64,000 nucleotides of DNA, taken from positions 39,459-103,458 of IMG/VR virus record IMGVR_UViG_3300032286_000926; one strand, 5' to 3'. The DNA is from a virus. The notes under the pieces were generated by a model. That model did no database searches and was not told the origin of the DNA. It saw only the letters and a list, made by a program, of their open reading frames with translations. Positions 48,163-56,405 of the stretch are shown piece after piece. A program made the position numbers and the translations under genes. Within the stretch, counting starts at the first letter, position 1. Each line of letters starts with the position of its first letter.

Positions 48163-48198
48163 GAGTAATATTTCTCTAATCTTCTTTACGGGCAAGAA

Positions 48199-49152
48199 AT
48201 GGCAAAACCAACTACAAGAAAACTATTTAAAGAATACTGCCTTCGCAGGTTGGGATGGCCAGTTATCGACATTAACGTTGATGACGACCAAGTAGAGGAC
48301 CGAATTGATGATGCTTTGAGTTACTATTACGACTATCATTTTGATGGTACCGAAAAGATATACATGAAGCATCGTATCACTCAAGAAGATATTAATCGTA
48401 GGTGGATTTACTGTCCAGATGCCGTTATATTTGTAACAGGCATGATACCGTTTGACCAATCATCATCTTCAGTCAATATGTTTGACTTGAGATATCAATT
48501 GCGTTTGCATGACCTTTATGACTTTACATCGGTATCGTATGTGTCATATGAAATCACCATGCAACATCTCCGTACCTTGAACCTATTGTTCTCAGGTACT
48601 CCACAATACCGATTTAACCGACACCAAAACAAGCTGATGCTTGATATTGACTGGTCTAAGAATGTCAATGTAGGTGAATATGTTATTATGGAATGTTATC
48701 GTAAATTGAATCCAGACACCATCACTTTGTCTGGTACAGTCAGTATGAATACCACATCCAATACTGTTATTGGTGCTGGTACATTGTTTGACCAAGAAAT
48801 TTTAGAGAATGATATGGTAACTTTTGGTGAGAATATTTACCAAGTGCGATATATCAAATCTCCAACAGAAATTGTATTGGCTACCACACCAGCAGCAAAT
48901 GCTAGCGGTGTTGTTATGACTGTTGCCGGTATTTCAGATGTTTGGAATGACCGATTCTTAAAAGCCTATACCACACAAAAAATTAAATATCAATGGGGTT
49001 CTAACCTAAGTAAATTTGCCGGTGTTCAATTACCTGGTGGAGTTACTTTAGATGGACCTCGAATTATGGAAGAAGCTCGTTTAGAAATTGAAAAATTAGA
49101 AGAAGAAATGCACTCACTCAATGTTCTACCATCTGATATGTTCATGGGTTAA
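48199..49152 (+). CDS. gp13: Neck protein gp13
   Basis: 317 aa (T4 gp13 is 309). The N-terminus FKEYCLRRLGWPVIDINVD, then DRIDDALSYYYDYHFDG, and the C-terminus FAGVQLPGGVTLDGPRIMEE with EARLEIEKLEEEM match gp13. T4 gp13 forms, with gp14, the head-tail neck ring to which the tail joins after DNA packaging. Between about residue 176 and 250 there is a strand-rich insert (TLSGTVSMNTTSNTVIGAG, then FGENIYQVRYI) that reads as a separate small beta-domain. Gene order with gp14 3 bp downstream supports the call. Confidence 0.9.
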   Translation: MAKPTTRKLFKEYCLRRLGWPVIDINVDDDQVEDRIDDALSYYYDYHFDGTEKIYMKHRITQEDINRRWIYCPDAVIFVTGMIPFDQSSSSVNMFDLRYQLRLHDLYDFTSVSYVSYEITMQHLRTLNLLFSGTPQYRFNRHQNKLMLDIDWSKNVNVGEYVIMECYRKLNPDTITLSGTVSMNTTSNTVIGAGTLFDQEILENDMVTFGENIYQVRYIKSPTEIVLATTPAANASGVVMTVAGISDVWNDRFLKAYTTQKIKYQWGSNLSKFAGVQLPGGVTLDGPRIMEEARLEIEKLEEEMHSLNVLPSDMFMG

Positions 49153-49154
49153 AA

Positions 49155-50042
49155 GTGTCAACTAATTTCTATTTTAATAATTTTCCTGCCAATCAAGTAA
49201 CATCTGAACAACTCCTTATTGAGGATTTGGTTATAGAGTCCATGCAAATTAACGGCATGGACATTTTCTATATGCCTCGTCAAACAGGTGATAGTGTTGA
49301 TTATCTGTATGGTGAAGATACCGCAAAAAAATATACTCAAGCATTTCCACTTGAAATGTACCTTGAGAATGTTACTGGTATGGATGGTGAACAAGATTTT
49401 ATATCCAAGTTTGGTCTTGAAATTCGGGACGAAGTAAAGTTTCTTGTTGCTCGCCGTAGATTTAAAGCCACCGTTGGTCAACTTAGACCTAATGAAGGCG
49501 ATTTAATTTATGTTCCATTGGTGCAAAATTTCTTTGAAATTACTTTTGTTGAACATGAAAATGACCAAGCAATGTTTTATACATTAGGCCGTGGTCGTGG
49601 TGGTAATGTATATGTGTTTGCTTTAAAATTAAAACAATATGTATTCTCCAACGAAGTTATTGAAACTGGTATTCCACAAATAGATGAACAAATAAGAGAA
49701 GCTTATCCAAGAACACGACTTAGTTTAGATGATAATGTCGAAGGTAAGTTCTTAAATGATGAAATTGTTTATCAAGGTACAGACTTGGCCAATGCAACCG
49801 CACAGGCTGTTGTTTATGATTTTACACCAGACACCAAAGTTGTTGTATACCGTACACAAGGTGTATTCACAACAGGTTTATTAAAAGGTGCATCATCAAA
49901 TACCGAAGCACAAATACTTGTTGCAAATGATACGGTTGAAATGGACAATGCATTTGAAGATATTATAGATAATAACCGTATTCAAGAAGAAGGTCTAAGT
50001 GTAATTGACTGGACAGAAAAAAACCCATTTGGTGAAACTTAA
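49155..50042 (+). CDS. gp14: Neck protein gp14
   Basis: 295 aa (T4 gp14 is 256), with a GTG start 2 bp after the gp13 stop. Features of gp14: ANQVTSEQLLIEDLVIESM near the N-terminus, GMDIFYMPRQTGDSVDYLYG, YLENVTGMDGEQDFISKFG, then RPNEGDLIYVPLVQNFFEI and FVEHENDQAMFYTLG. It works with gp13 to form the neck that seals the filled head and accepts the tail. The C-terminus, from about residue 205, is a strand-rich extension with EGKFLNDEIVYQGTDL. The stop shares one base with the next ATG (TAATG). Confidence 0.9.
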   Translation: MSTNFYFNNFPANQVTSEQLLIEDLVIESMQINGMDIFYMPRQTGDSVDYLYGEDTAKKYTQAFPLEMYLENVTGMDGEQDFISKFGLEIRDEVKFLVARRRFKATVGQLRPNEGDLIYVPLVQNFFEITFVEHENDQAMFYTLGRGRGGNVYVFALKLKQYVFSNEVIETGIPQIDEQIREAYPRTRLSLDDNVEGKFLNDEIVYQGTDLANATAQAVVYDFTPDTKVVVYRTQGVFTTGLLKGASSNTEAQILVANDTVEMDNAFEDIIDNNRIQEEGLSVIDWTEKNPFGET

Positions 50043-51418
50043 TGCTATCTAATCCACATTTTTATAATCGTACCATTCGCAAAATTGTTGTTGCATTTGG
50101 GTCAATGTTTAATGACATTGAGGTTGTTCGTTTTCTTAAAGACGGTACACCAACAGAAAGATTCAAAGTTCCTTTGTCGTATGGAGCCAAAGAAAAATAC
50201 ATAACTCGTATTACATCGGATCCATCACTCACCAAATCTATTGCTACTGTTGTCCCTAGAATATCATTTAATCTTGAAGGTTTAAGTTATGATGCTTCTA
50301 GAAAACAAGTAACCACATTAAAAAATTTTGGTAACGGTGGTGGTACATTTTCATCTCAATATGCACCTGTACCATATGATTTTAATTTTACCATGTCTTT
50401 GTATGTTCGTAATACAGAAGATGGTACACAAATTCTAGAACAAATATTACCGTTTTTTACACCAGATTTTACTGTAACTATTGATTTTATTCCATCAATG
50501 AATCAAAAATATGACATGCCTGTTATATTAAATTCAGTAAGTTCTAGTGTAGATTATGAAGGTGATATGATGTCCACTAGATTAATTTTGTGGGACTTAG
50601 ATTTTACTGCAAAAGGATATATTTGGCCTGCCGTTAGGTCCGATTCAACTAATGGTAAAATTATTCGTTATGTAAATACAAATTTATATAATATGGCCAA
50701 TACAAAATTGGTAAACATATTAACAACACCGGATCCAATTGATGCTAATGTGGATGATGAGTACGGATTTAATGAAGAGATTACTGAATATTTTGAAGGT
50801 AAAGACAATATAGTTGTAAATCCAAATCCATTACCAGGTGATGGTGCTTTCTTGTACGACACTCCAAATCCAATGACACTAGGTCTTTTAGGAACACCAT
50901 TTACTGCCAATAGTAATCCAAATATTACAACTTCAGCATTAACATTAGGTTTAAGTCGTAAAAAATATAAAGGTTATTATGAAGAAAATCCAAATTATTT
51001 TGATAGTAAAACACCTATTGATATTAAAAATGATAATATTTTAAGTTTTAATTATAGTGATATGGATGATAACTTTAGTATGACTTGGACTGGTTACTTC
51101 AAACCAGAAACAACAGGCAATTACAATTTCTGGTTGGTATCAGATAATTCAAACTACTTGTGGATTGGTGATACCGCATTGAATGGTTATACTAATCAAA
51201 ACGCATTTGTTAATAATGGTACAGACCACAGTAATGAGTGGAATAATAATGTGAATTCTGTTACACTACAGGCCAATAAATATTACCCAATTAGAATACA
51301 TTTTGGTGATAGAACTGGATATGAAACCATGCAGGTGTTTTATGCATTAACAGGCCAAAGAGGTACAAGAAATTTCACCAATAAACTATATTACAATTCA
51401 ATAACTAATGGTTTTTAA
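50042..51418 (+). CDS. gp15: Tail completion/sheath stabiliser gp15 fused to a PA14-like domain
   Basis: 458 aa, much longer than T4 gp15 (272). Residues 1-215 match gp15: FYNRTIRKIVVAFGSMFNDI, RFKVPLSYGAKEKYITRI, PRISFNLEGLSYDASRK and GDMMSTRLILWDLDFTAKG. gp15 caps the tail tube and sheath and binds the neck. Residues 216-330 are a linker with YGFNEEITEYFEG. Residues about 330-450 read as a PA14-type domain: SMTWTGYFKPETTGNYNFWL, then SDNSNYLWIGD, and KYYPIRIHFGDRTGYETMQV. PA14 domains often bind carbohydrate. The fusion would place a glycan-binding module at the head-tail joint. The frame is continuous. Confidence 0.85.
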   Translation: MLSNPHFYNRTIRKIVVAFGSMFNDIEVVRFLKDGTPTERFKVPLSYGAKEKYITRITSDPSLTKSIATVVPRISFNLEGLSYDASRKQVTTLKNFGNGGGTFSSQYAPVPYDFNFTMSLYVRNTEDGTQILEQILPFFTPDFTVTIDFIPSMNQKYDMPVILNSVSSSVDYEGDMMSTRLILWDLDFTAKGYIWPAVRSDSTNGKIIRYVNTNLYNMANTKLVNILTTPDPIDANVDDEYGFNEEITEYFEGKDNIVVNPNPLPGDGAFLYDTPNPMTLGLLGTPFTANSNPNITTSALTLGLSRKKYKGYYEENPNYFDSKTPIDIKNDNILSFNYSDMDDNFSMTWTGYFKPETTGNYNFWLVSDNSNYLWIGDTALNGYTNQNAFVNNGTDHSNEWNNNVNSVTLQANKYYPIRIHFGDRTGYETMQVFYALTGQRGTRNFTNKLYYNSITNGF

Positions 51419-51832
51419 ATGAAAAAAATTAATGAAAAGTTATCTGAGATACTTGATGTTGAACCAATTACCATAGAACAACCAGTTGTTAAATCAAATG
51501 AAATAATTGAAATAACAACACCAAATAATGTTGTTGAAACTGATGCTGATTATGCTAGAAACAACATCAAAAGTCTTATAGATAAAGGTGCAGGTGCTAT
51601 CGAAGAACTTGCCGTAGTTGCAAGAGATTCGCAACACCCACGAGCATATGAAGTTATGGCCGGTATGTTAAAAAATCTTACCGACATGAATAAAGATTTA
51701 CTAGAAATACAAAAACGCAAACAAGATTTAACTGGTGTAAAAGAATCCGGTTCAAAAGATGTTAATATTGATAAGGCTGTTTTTGTAGGTTCTACCGCAG
51801 AATTAATGAAGTTACTTAAATCGGAAAAATAA
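51419..51832 (+). CDS. gp16: Terminase small subunit gp16
   Basis: 137 aa (T4 gp16 is 164). Residues 40-110 carry the gp16 core: ADYARNNIKSLIDKGAGAIE, ELAVVARDSQHPRAYEVMAG and MLKNLTDMNKDLLEIQKRK, a helical hairpin that forms the ring-shaped small terminase. gp16 recognises concatemeric DNA and stimulates gp17. The ATG directly follows the gp15 stop. The Dps-like gene is inserted between it and gp17, while in T4 gene 17 follows gene 16 directly. Confidence 0.88.
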   Translation: MKKINEKLSEILDVEPITIEQPVVKSNEIIEITTPNNVVETDADYARNNIKSLIDKGAGAIEELAVVARDSQHPRAYEVMAGMLKNLTDMNKDLLEIQKRKQDLTGVKESGSKDVNIDKAVFVGSTAELMKLLKSEK

Positions 51833-51833
51833 T

Positions 51834-52268
51834 ATGGAACAACTCATTCAACAATTAAAAGTAATTTTAGGTACAAACTTTGCTTTGTATTTGAAGGCAC
51901 ACAATTTTCATTGGAATATTGAAGGTTCCAATTTTCCACAATATCATAATTTTTTAGATGGTCTTTATAATTCTATTTGGGAACAGAATGATGATATTGC
52001 GGAACACATTCGTCAACTAGATTCTTATGCACCAGGTTCTTTTAGTAGATTCTTGGAGTTGTCGGCAATTGAAGAAGAGTTGAATATACCACAAGCATTA
52101 GAAATGATGAGTATTCTTAAAAACGATAACGACAAATTTATCATTCAATTACGTGCCGGTATTGTTGTTGCTGAACAAGCCAATGAACCAGCTGTTGGTA
52201 ACTTTTTACAAGACCTATTAGCTGCTCATCAAAAACACGCATGGATGTTACGCAGTATTATTAAATAA
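51834..52268 (+). CDS. Dps/ferritin-like iron-binding protein
   Basis: 144 aa. The helix pair LKAHNFHWNIEGSNFPQYHN and NSIWEQNDDIAEHIRQLD is a Dps signature. The di-iron ferroxidase residues of E. coli Dps (H51, H63, D67, D78, E82) are all present at the same spacing: His26, His38, Asp42, Asp53 and Glu57. Dps proteins form 12-subunit shells that store iron and use up hydrogen peroxide; many also bind DNA through a Lys-rich N-terminal tail, which is absent here. The gene sits with 1-bp contacts between gp16 and gp17 (TAATG at its end), so it is made with the packaging motor late in infection. It might protect DNA from oxidative damage during packaging; this is inference. Confidence 0.9.
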   Translation: MEQLIQQLKVILGTNFALYLKAHNFHWNIEGSNFPQYHNFLDGLYNSIWEQNDDIAEHIRQLDSYAPGSFSRFLELSAIEEELNIPQALEMMSILKNDNDKFIIQLRAGIVVAEQANEPAVGNFLQDLLAAHQKHAWMLRSIIK

Positions 52269-53968
52269 TGGCTGAAAATTCTTTTAGTGGTAATCCCAAT
52301 CTCAAAAAGATTGGTATCAATATATCATTTACGGAAGAACAAATTCTGGAGTACCAGAAATGTTCTAAGGATCCCGTTTATTTTATTGATAACTACTGTT
52401 ACATTATTACTCTTGACCATGGTATTCAACCATTCAAACTCTATGATTGTCAAAAAGAAAAGATAAAAGTAATCCATGAGAACCGCAAGGTCATTCTTAT
52501 GGAAGGTCGTCAGCAAGGTAAGACACAAAGTTCTGTAGCCTATATTCTTTGGTACACATTGTTTCAAGAGGCAAAGAATGTGGCTATTCTTGCAAACAAA
52601 GAAACGGCTGCTCGTGAGGCCATGTCTCGTTACCAGATGATGTATGAAAACTTACCAATCTGGATGCAACAAGGTGTCAAAGTATGGAACAAAGGTGACA
52701 TTGAACTAGAAAACGGTTCAAAGGTATTTACATCAGCAACTACCGCATCTGGTATTCGTGGTAAGTCTGTAAACATGTTGTACATTGACGAGGCTGCAAT
52801 TATTCCAAATAATATTGCAGAGGCTTTCTTCACATCTGTATATCCAGTTATTTCTGCCGGTGTAACAACAAAGATTCTAATCACATCTACACCACTTGGT
52901 TATAACCATTTTTGGAAGTTTTGGAATGATGCCGAAAATAAACGAAATGACTTTGTGCCTTTACAGATTCCTTATTGGAGAATACCTGGTAGAGACGAGA
53001 AGTGGGCAGACGAACAGAAAAGGCTTCTAGGTGAACTAAAGTACAATCAGGAAGTTCTCTGTACATTCTTAGGTTCAGCTTTGACACTCATACGTGGTGA
53101 TATCATCGGTCAACTGTCCTACGATGATCCAATACTTTCTGACAATGGTTTGGACTTGTATCAGTATCCAATCCAAGGAGAACGGAACGAACACGGTCTA
53201 ATTACCTCAAAACCGCATGTCTATGTAATTGTTGCCGATACGGCCAAAGGTGTTGGTGGAGACTATTCGGCATTTGTAATTATGGATGTTACCACAGTAC
53301 CATATCGTATGGTTGGTAAGTATCGTAATAATACAATCGCACCGATGCTCTATCCATCCGTTATACATAAGCTGGCAAAGCAATATAATAATGCTTATAT
53401 CTTGACTGAGGTTAACTCCTCAGAACAGGTTGCACATATTCTATACAATGATTATGAATATGAGAATATTCTGTTTGTCCACAGAGATACCAAAGGACAA
53501 AGAATTACAGGTGGTTTTGCTGGTGCTGGCAAGACCCAACTCGGTGTAAATACCGATAAACGAGTAAAAAGAATTGGTTGTTTTAACTTTAAGTCTTTGG
53601 TGGAAGAGAAGAAATTACTCATACCAGATGCTGATGTTATTTCAGAAATATCAACCTTTATTGAAAAAAGAAACTCATATGAGGCCGATGAGGGTTACCA
53701 TGATGACTTAGTAATGGGTCTGGTACTGTTTTCTTGGTTGGTAACTAATCCATATTTCAAAGAGATTACCGATGTTAATCTCCGAGAAGCAATATACCAG
53801 AATAAAATTAAACAAATTGAAGAAGAAATGTTGCCGTTAGGGTTCATAAATGATGGGCAACATGATGAAGTTTACTTAGAGAGTGGAGACCTTTGGGGTA
53901 AAAAAGATGACAATGAATCATCTCGATTACCAGCTGGTTACATGTCCTCTAACTTATGGAAATACTAA
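52268..53968 (+). CDS. gp17: Terminase large subunit gp17
   Basis: 566 aa (T4 gp17 is 610). ATPase domain: Walker A GRQQGKT at residues 80-86, Walker B MLYIDEA with Asp174-Glu175, followed by the coupling motif ITSTPLGYNHFW. Nuclease domain: VADTAKGVGGDYSAFVIMD around Asp324, then LTEVNSSEQVAHILYND and DDLVMGLVLFSW, giving the acidic RNase H-like cluster. It cuts concatemers and pumps DNA into the prohead through the gp20 portal. The gene overlaps the Dps-like gene by one base. No insertion, intein or frameshift is seen. Confidence 0.95.
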   Translation: MAENSFSGNPNLKKIGINISFTEEQILEYQKCSKDPVYFIDNYCYIITLDHGIQPFKLYDCQKEKIKVIHENRKVILMEGRQQGKTQSSVAYILWYTLFQEAKNVAILANKETAAREAMSRYQMMYENLPIWMQQGVKVWNKGDIELENGSKVFTSATTASGIRGKSVNMLYIDEAAIIPNNIAEAFFTSVYPVISAGVTTKILITSTPLGYNHFWKFWNDAENKRNDFVPLQIPYWRIPGRDEKWADEQKRLLGELKYNQEVLCTFLGSALTLIRGDIIGQLSYDDPILSDNGLDLYQYPIQGERNEHGLITSKPHVYVIVADTAKGVGGDYSAFVIMDVTTVPYRMVGKYRNNTIAPMLYPSVIHKLAKQYNNAYILTEVNSSEQVAHILYNDYEYENILFVHRDTKGQRITGGFAGAGKTQLGVNTDKRVKRIGCFNFKSLVEEKKLLIPDADVISEISTFIEKRNSYEADEGYHDDLVMGLVLFSWLVTNPYFKEITDVNLREAIYQNKIKQIEEEMLPLGFINDGQHDEVYLESGDLWGKKDDNESSRLPAGYMSSNLWKY

Positions 53969-53971
53969 ATA
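53964..53971 (+). promoter_or_regulatory. T4-type late promoter motif (ACTAAATA)
   Basis: ACTAAATA overlaps the gp17 stop and lies 45 bp before the gp18 ATG. It is the same octamer as before 19352. The strong ribosome site AAAGGAG lies before the ATG. Confidence 0.65.
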
Positions 53972-54016
53972 GAGAATCAAAGAAAAAGATTCCCACTATA
54001 ATTAAAGGAGAAATCC

Positions 54017-55792
54017 ATGGCGTTTCAACTATCCGCAGGCGTAAATGTGTCAGAAATCGATTTGACCACAGTAGTGCCTTCTGTATCCAGTTCTACTGGT
54101 GCTTTTGCTGGAAAGTTTTCTTGGGGTCCAGTTAATGAAGTAGTCACCATTTCAGACGAAGTTCGTCTTGCACAAAGATTTGGTCGACCAACAGATACAA
54201 ATTATGAATACTGGTTTTCCGCAGCAAACTTTTTAGCGTATTCTAACAACCTTAAAGTAGTTCGTGCCGCTGGCACAGGTACTACAAATGCATTTGACCG
54301 AGCAACAGCCAATACCGTTGCTAATAGTCTTCCTGTTCAAAATCAAACCATTTTAATCAAAAACAGTACCGATTATGAACTCAACTATAGCAGTCTTACT
54401 GCCAGTACATCAAATATTGCCAATGTTCTAACTAGTATAAACAATTACGGTTCATTTGCCGCTAAGTTTGCTGGTGAATTAGGTAATTCAATTAAAATTG
54501 TGATTGCTGATGGTGTTGTTGCTGATAATGCAAGTGCAAATTGGTCGAGTTATCAAAGTCAATTTACTGATAAACCAAGAACCTCTGATTATGTAAGAGC
54601 TGCTGGTGGTGCAAATGACGAAATGCACATTTTAGTCATTGATAGTGCTGGTAAGTTTACAGGTGCAAACAATACTGTTCTTGAAAAATTTGCTTTTGTA
54701 TCTAAAGCATCTGATGCCAAAAATTACGATGGTACAAGTAACTATTACAAAGATGTTTTAAATAGTCGTTCAAACTATGTTTGGTGGTTAAGTCATAATG
54801 GTTTAGTTGCTAACACACAAACTACCAATTGGGGTTCTACTGCTGCTAACACTTCATTTACTAATGCAAAAGCAAATGTTGAAATTCAATTATCTACTGG
54901 TGCAGATGGTACTATTGCAAATTCTAATATTGTAAATGCTTATAACCAAATTGCAAGTCCAGATTCAACCGATATTTCATTAATTGTTACTGGTCCTGCC
55001 GATAACACAATCTCTAGTGCGGTAATTACTATTGCAGAAACTCGTAAAGATTGCGTAGTGTTTATTTCTCCGTTAAAATCCAATGTTGTTGACAAATACG
55101 GTAATGAATCTACCAATGTTCTTGATTATCGTGCAAATTTAACATCATCATCATATGCTGTTATGGATTCTGGTTGGAAATATCAGTACGACAAATATAA
55201 CGACACATATCGTTGGGTACCACTAAACGGTGACGTTGCAGGTTTATGTGCAAGAACAGACTTAGAACGTGACCCTTGGTTCTCACCAGCTGGTGCAAAT
55301 CGTGGTATCATTAAGAATGTTATTAAATTAGCATGGAATCCAACTAAGGCAGAACGTGATAATTTATATACTAAAGGTGTAAATCCTGTTGTAACTTTTG
55401 CGGGTGAAGGTACAATGTTGTTTGGTGACAAGACTATGTTAAGTCGTCCATCTGCATTTGACCATATCAATGTACGCCGTCTGTTTATTGTATTGGAAAA
55501 ATCTGTTGCTCGTGCAGCTCGTTCTTCATTGTTTGAGTTTAACGACCAATTTACCCGTGCAGCTTTTGTTAACTTAGTAGAACCGTATTTGCGTGATGTC
55601 CAAGGTCGCCGTGGTATTACTGACTTCCGTGTTGTTTGTGATGAGACAAATAATACCGCAGAAGTAATTGACCGCAACGAATTTATTGGTGACATTTATA
55701 TCAAACCAGCACGTTCAATCAACTACATTCAACTTAACTTTGTGGCAGTTCGCACAGGTGTAAGATTTGAAGAGATTGTTGGTCGATTCTAA
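54017..55792 (+). CDS. gp18: Tail sheath protein gp18
   Basis: 591 aa (T4 gp18 is 659). The N-terminus FQLSAGVNVSEIDLTTVVPS, then GAFAGKFSWGPVNEVVTIS and FLAYSNNLKVVRAAGTGT, and the C-terminal domain (INVRRLFIVLEKSVARAARS, NRNEFIGDIYIKPARSINYI-like) match contractile sheath proteins. The sheath stacks around the gp19 tube and contracts on infection. The middle part, from about residue 95 to 330, is the variable outer domain. The ribosome site AAAGGAG is strong, as expected for an abundant protein. It has its own late promoter. Confidence 0.93.
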   Translation: MAFQLSAGVNVSEIDLTTVVPSVSSSTGAFAGKFSWGPVNEVVTISDEVRLAQRFGRPTDTNYEYWFSAANFLAYSNNLKVVRAAGTGTTNAFDRATANTVANSLPVQNQTILIKNSTDYELNYSSLTASTSNIANVLTSINNYGSFAAKFAGELGNSIKIVIADGVVADNASANWSSYQSQFTDKPRTSDYVRAAGGANDEMHILVIDSAGKFTGANNTVLEKFAFVSKASDAKNYDGTSNYYKDVLNSRSNYVWWLSHNGLVANTQTTNWGSTAANTSFTNAKANVEIQLSTGADGTIANSNIVNAYNQIASPDSTDISLIVTGPADNTISSAVITIAETRKDCVVFISPLKSNVVDKYGNESTNVLDYRANLTSSSYAVMDSGWKYQYDKYNDTYRWVPLNGDVAGLCARTDLERDPWFSPAGANRGIIKNVIKLAWNPTKAERDNLYTKGVNPVVTFAGEGTMLFGDKTMLSRPSAFDHINVRRLFIVLEKSVARAARSSLFEFNDQFTRAAFVNLVEPYLRDVQGRRGITDFRVVCDETNNTAEVIDRNEFIGDIYIKPARSINYIQLNFVAVRTGVRFEEIVGRF

Positions 55793-55795
55793 ATA
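55788..55795 (+). promoter_or_regulatory. T4-type late promoter motif (TCTAAATA)
   Basis: TCTAAATA overlaps the gp18 stop and lies 19 bp before the gp19 ATG; AGGAG at 55803-55807 is the ribosome site. Transcription would start near 55801, giving a short leader that just contains the ribosome site. Confidence 0.65.
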
Positions 55796-55814
55796 GAGAA
55801 ACAGGAGAAAAAAC

Positions 55815-56360
55815 ATGGCATTTAATGTAAATCAATTTAGAAGTCAAATGACAGGTGATGGCGCAAGGCCAAACCTGTTTGAGGTTTCTATGCCTTTCCC
55901 TTCGTTCTCTAATCCGGGAAATGCACAACAAAAACTAACCTTTATGTGTAAGACTGCACAGTTACCAGGTTCAACTATTAACACAGTACCAGTTCAATAC
56001 TTTGGTCGTGAGTTAAAGTTTGCTGGTAACCGCACTTTTGCTGACTGGACAATTACGATTATTAACGATGAAGATTTTGTTATTCGTAATGCTTTTGAGC
56101 GTTGGATGGCAGGTCTAAATAACCATAGTCTCAACGTAAGAAATCCAGCTGCATTAACACCAGTTGGTTATTCTGTTGACGGTGATGTTACCCAATACGG
56201 AAAAAACGGCAATACACTTAAACAATATAAATTTATTGGTATGTTCCCAACGGACTTAACTCCGATTGATGTATCTTGGGATGCAAATGACCAAATTGAA
56301 GAATTTACAGTAACTCTATCATATCAATGGTGGGAGTCTGTTGATTCTGGTGTGGTATAA
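55815..56360 (+). CDS. gp19: Tail tube protein gp19
   Basis: 181 aa (T4 gp19 is 163). FNVNQFRSQMTGDGARPNLF, then KTAQLPGSTINTVPVQYFGR, FADWTITIINDEDFVIRNAF and FPTDLTPIDVSWDANDQIEE are the tube-protein pattern. It builds the inner tube through which DNA passes. It is preceded by an AGGAG site and a late promoter and followed by a strong hairpin terminator, so gp19 can be made in high amount on a short message. A protein with some similarity to it is encoded at 63072. Confidence 0.93.
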   Translation: MAFNVNQFRSQMTGDGARPNLFEVSMPFPSFSNPGNAQQKLTFMCKTAQLPGSTINTVPVQYFGRELKFAGNRTFADWTITIINDEDFVIRNAFERWMAGLNNHSLNVRNPAALTPVGYSVDGDVTQYGKNGNTLKQYKFIGMFPTDLTPIDVSWDANDQIEEFTVTLSYQWWESVDSGVV

Positions 56361-56361
56361 A

Positions 56362-56391
56362 GAGAAGGGCTTCGGCCTTTCTCAATTTTTT
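56362..56391 (+). terminator. UUCG-tetraloop rho-independent terminator after gp19
   Basis: GAGAAGGGC at 56362-56370 pairs with GCCTTTCTC at 56375-56383 (one G-U pair) around a TTCG loop, followed by AA and a run of six T at 56386-56391. The C(UUCG)G loop is especially stable. It would end the sheath/tube transcripts before gp20. Confidence 0.88.
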
Positions 56392-56405
56392 AGGATGATT
56401 ATTTA

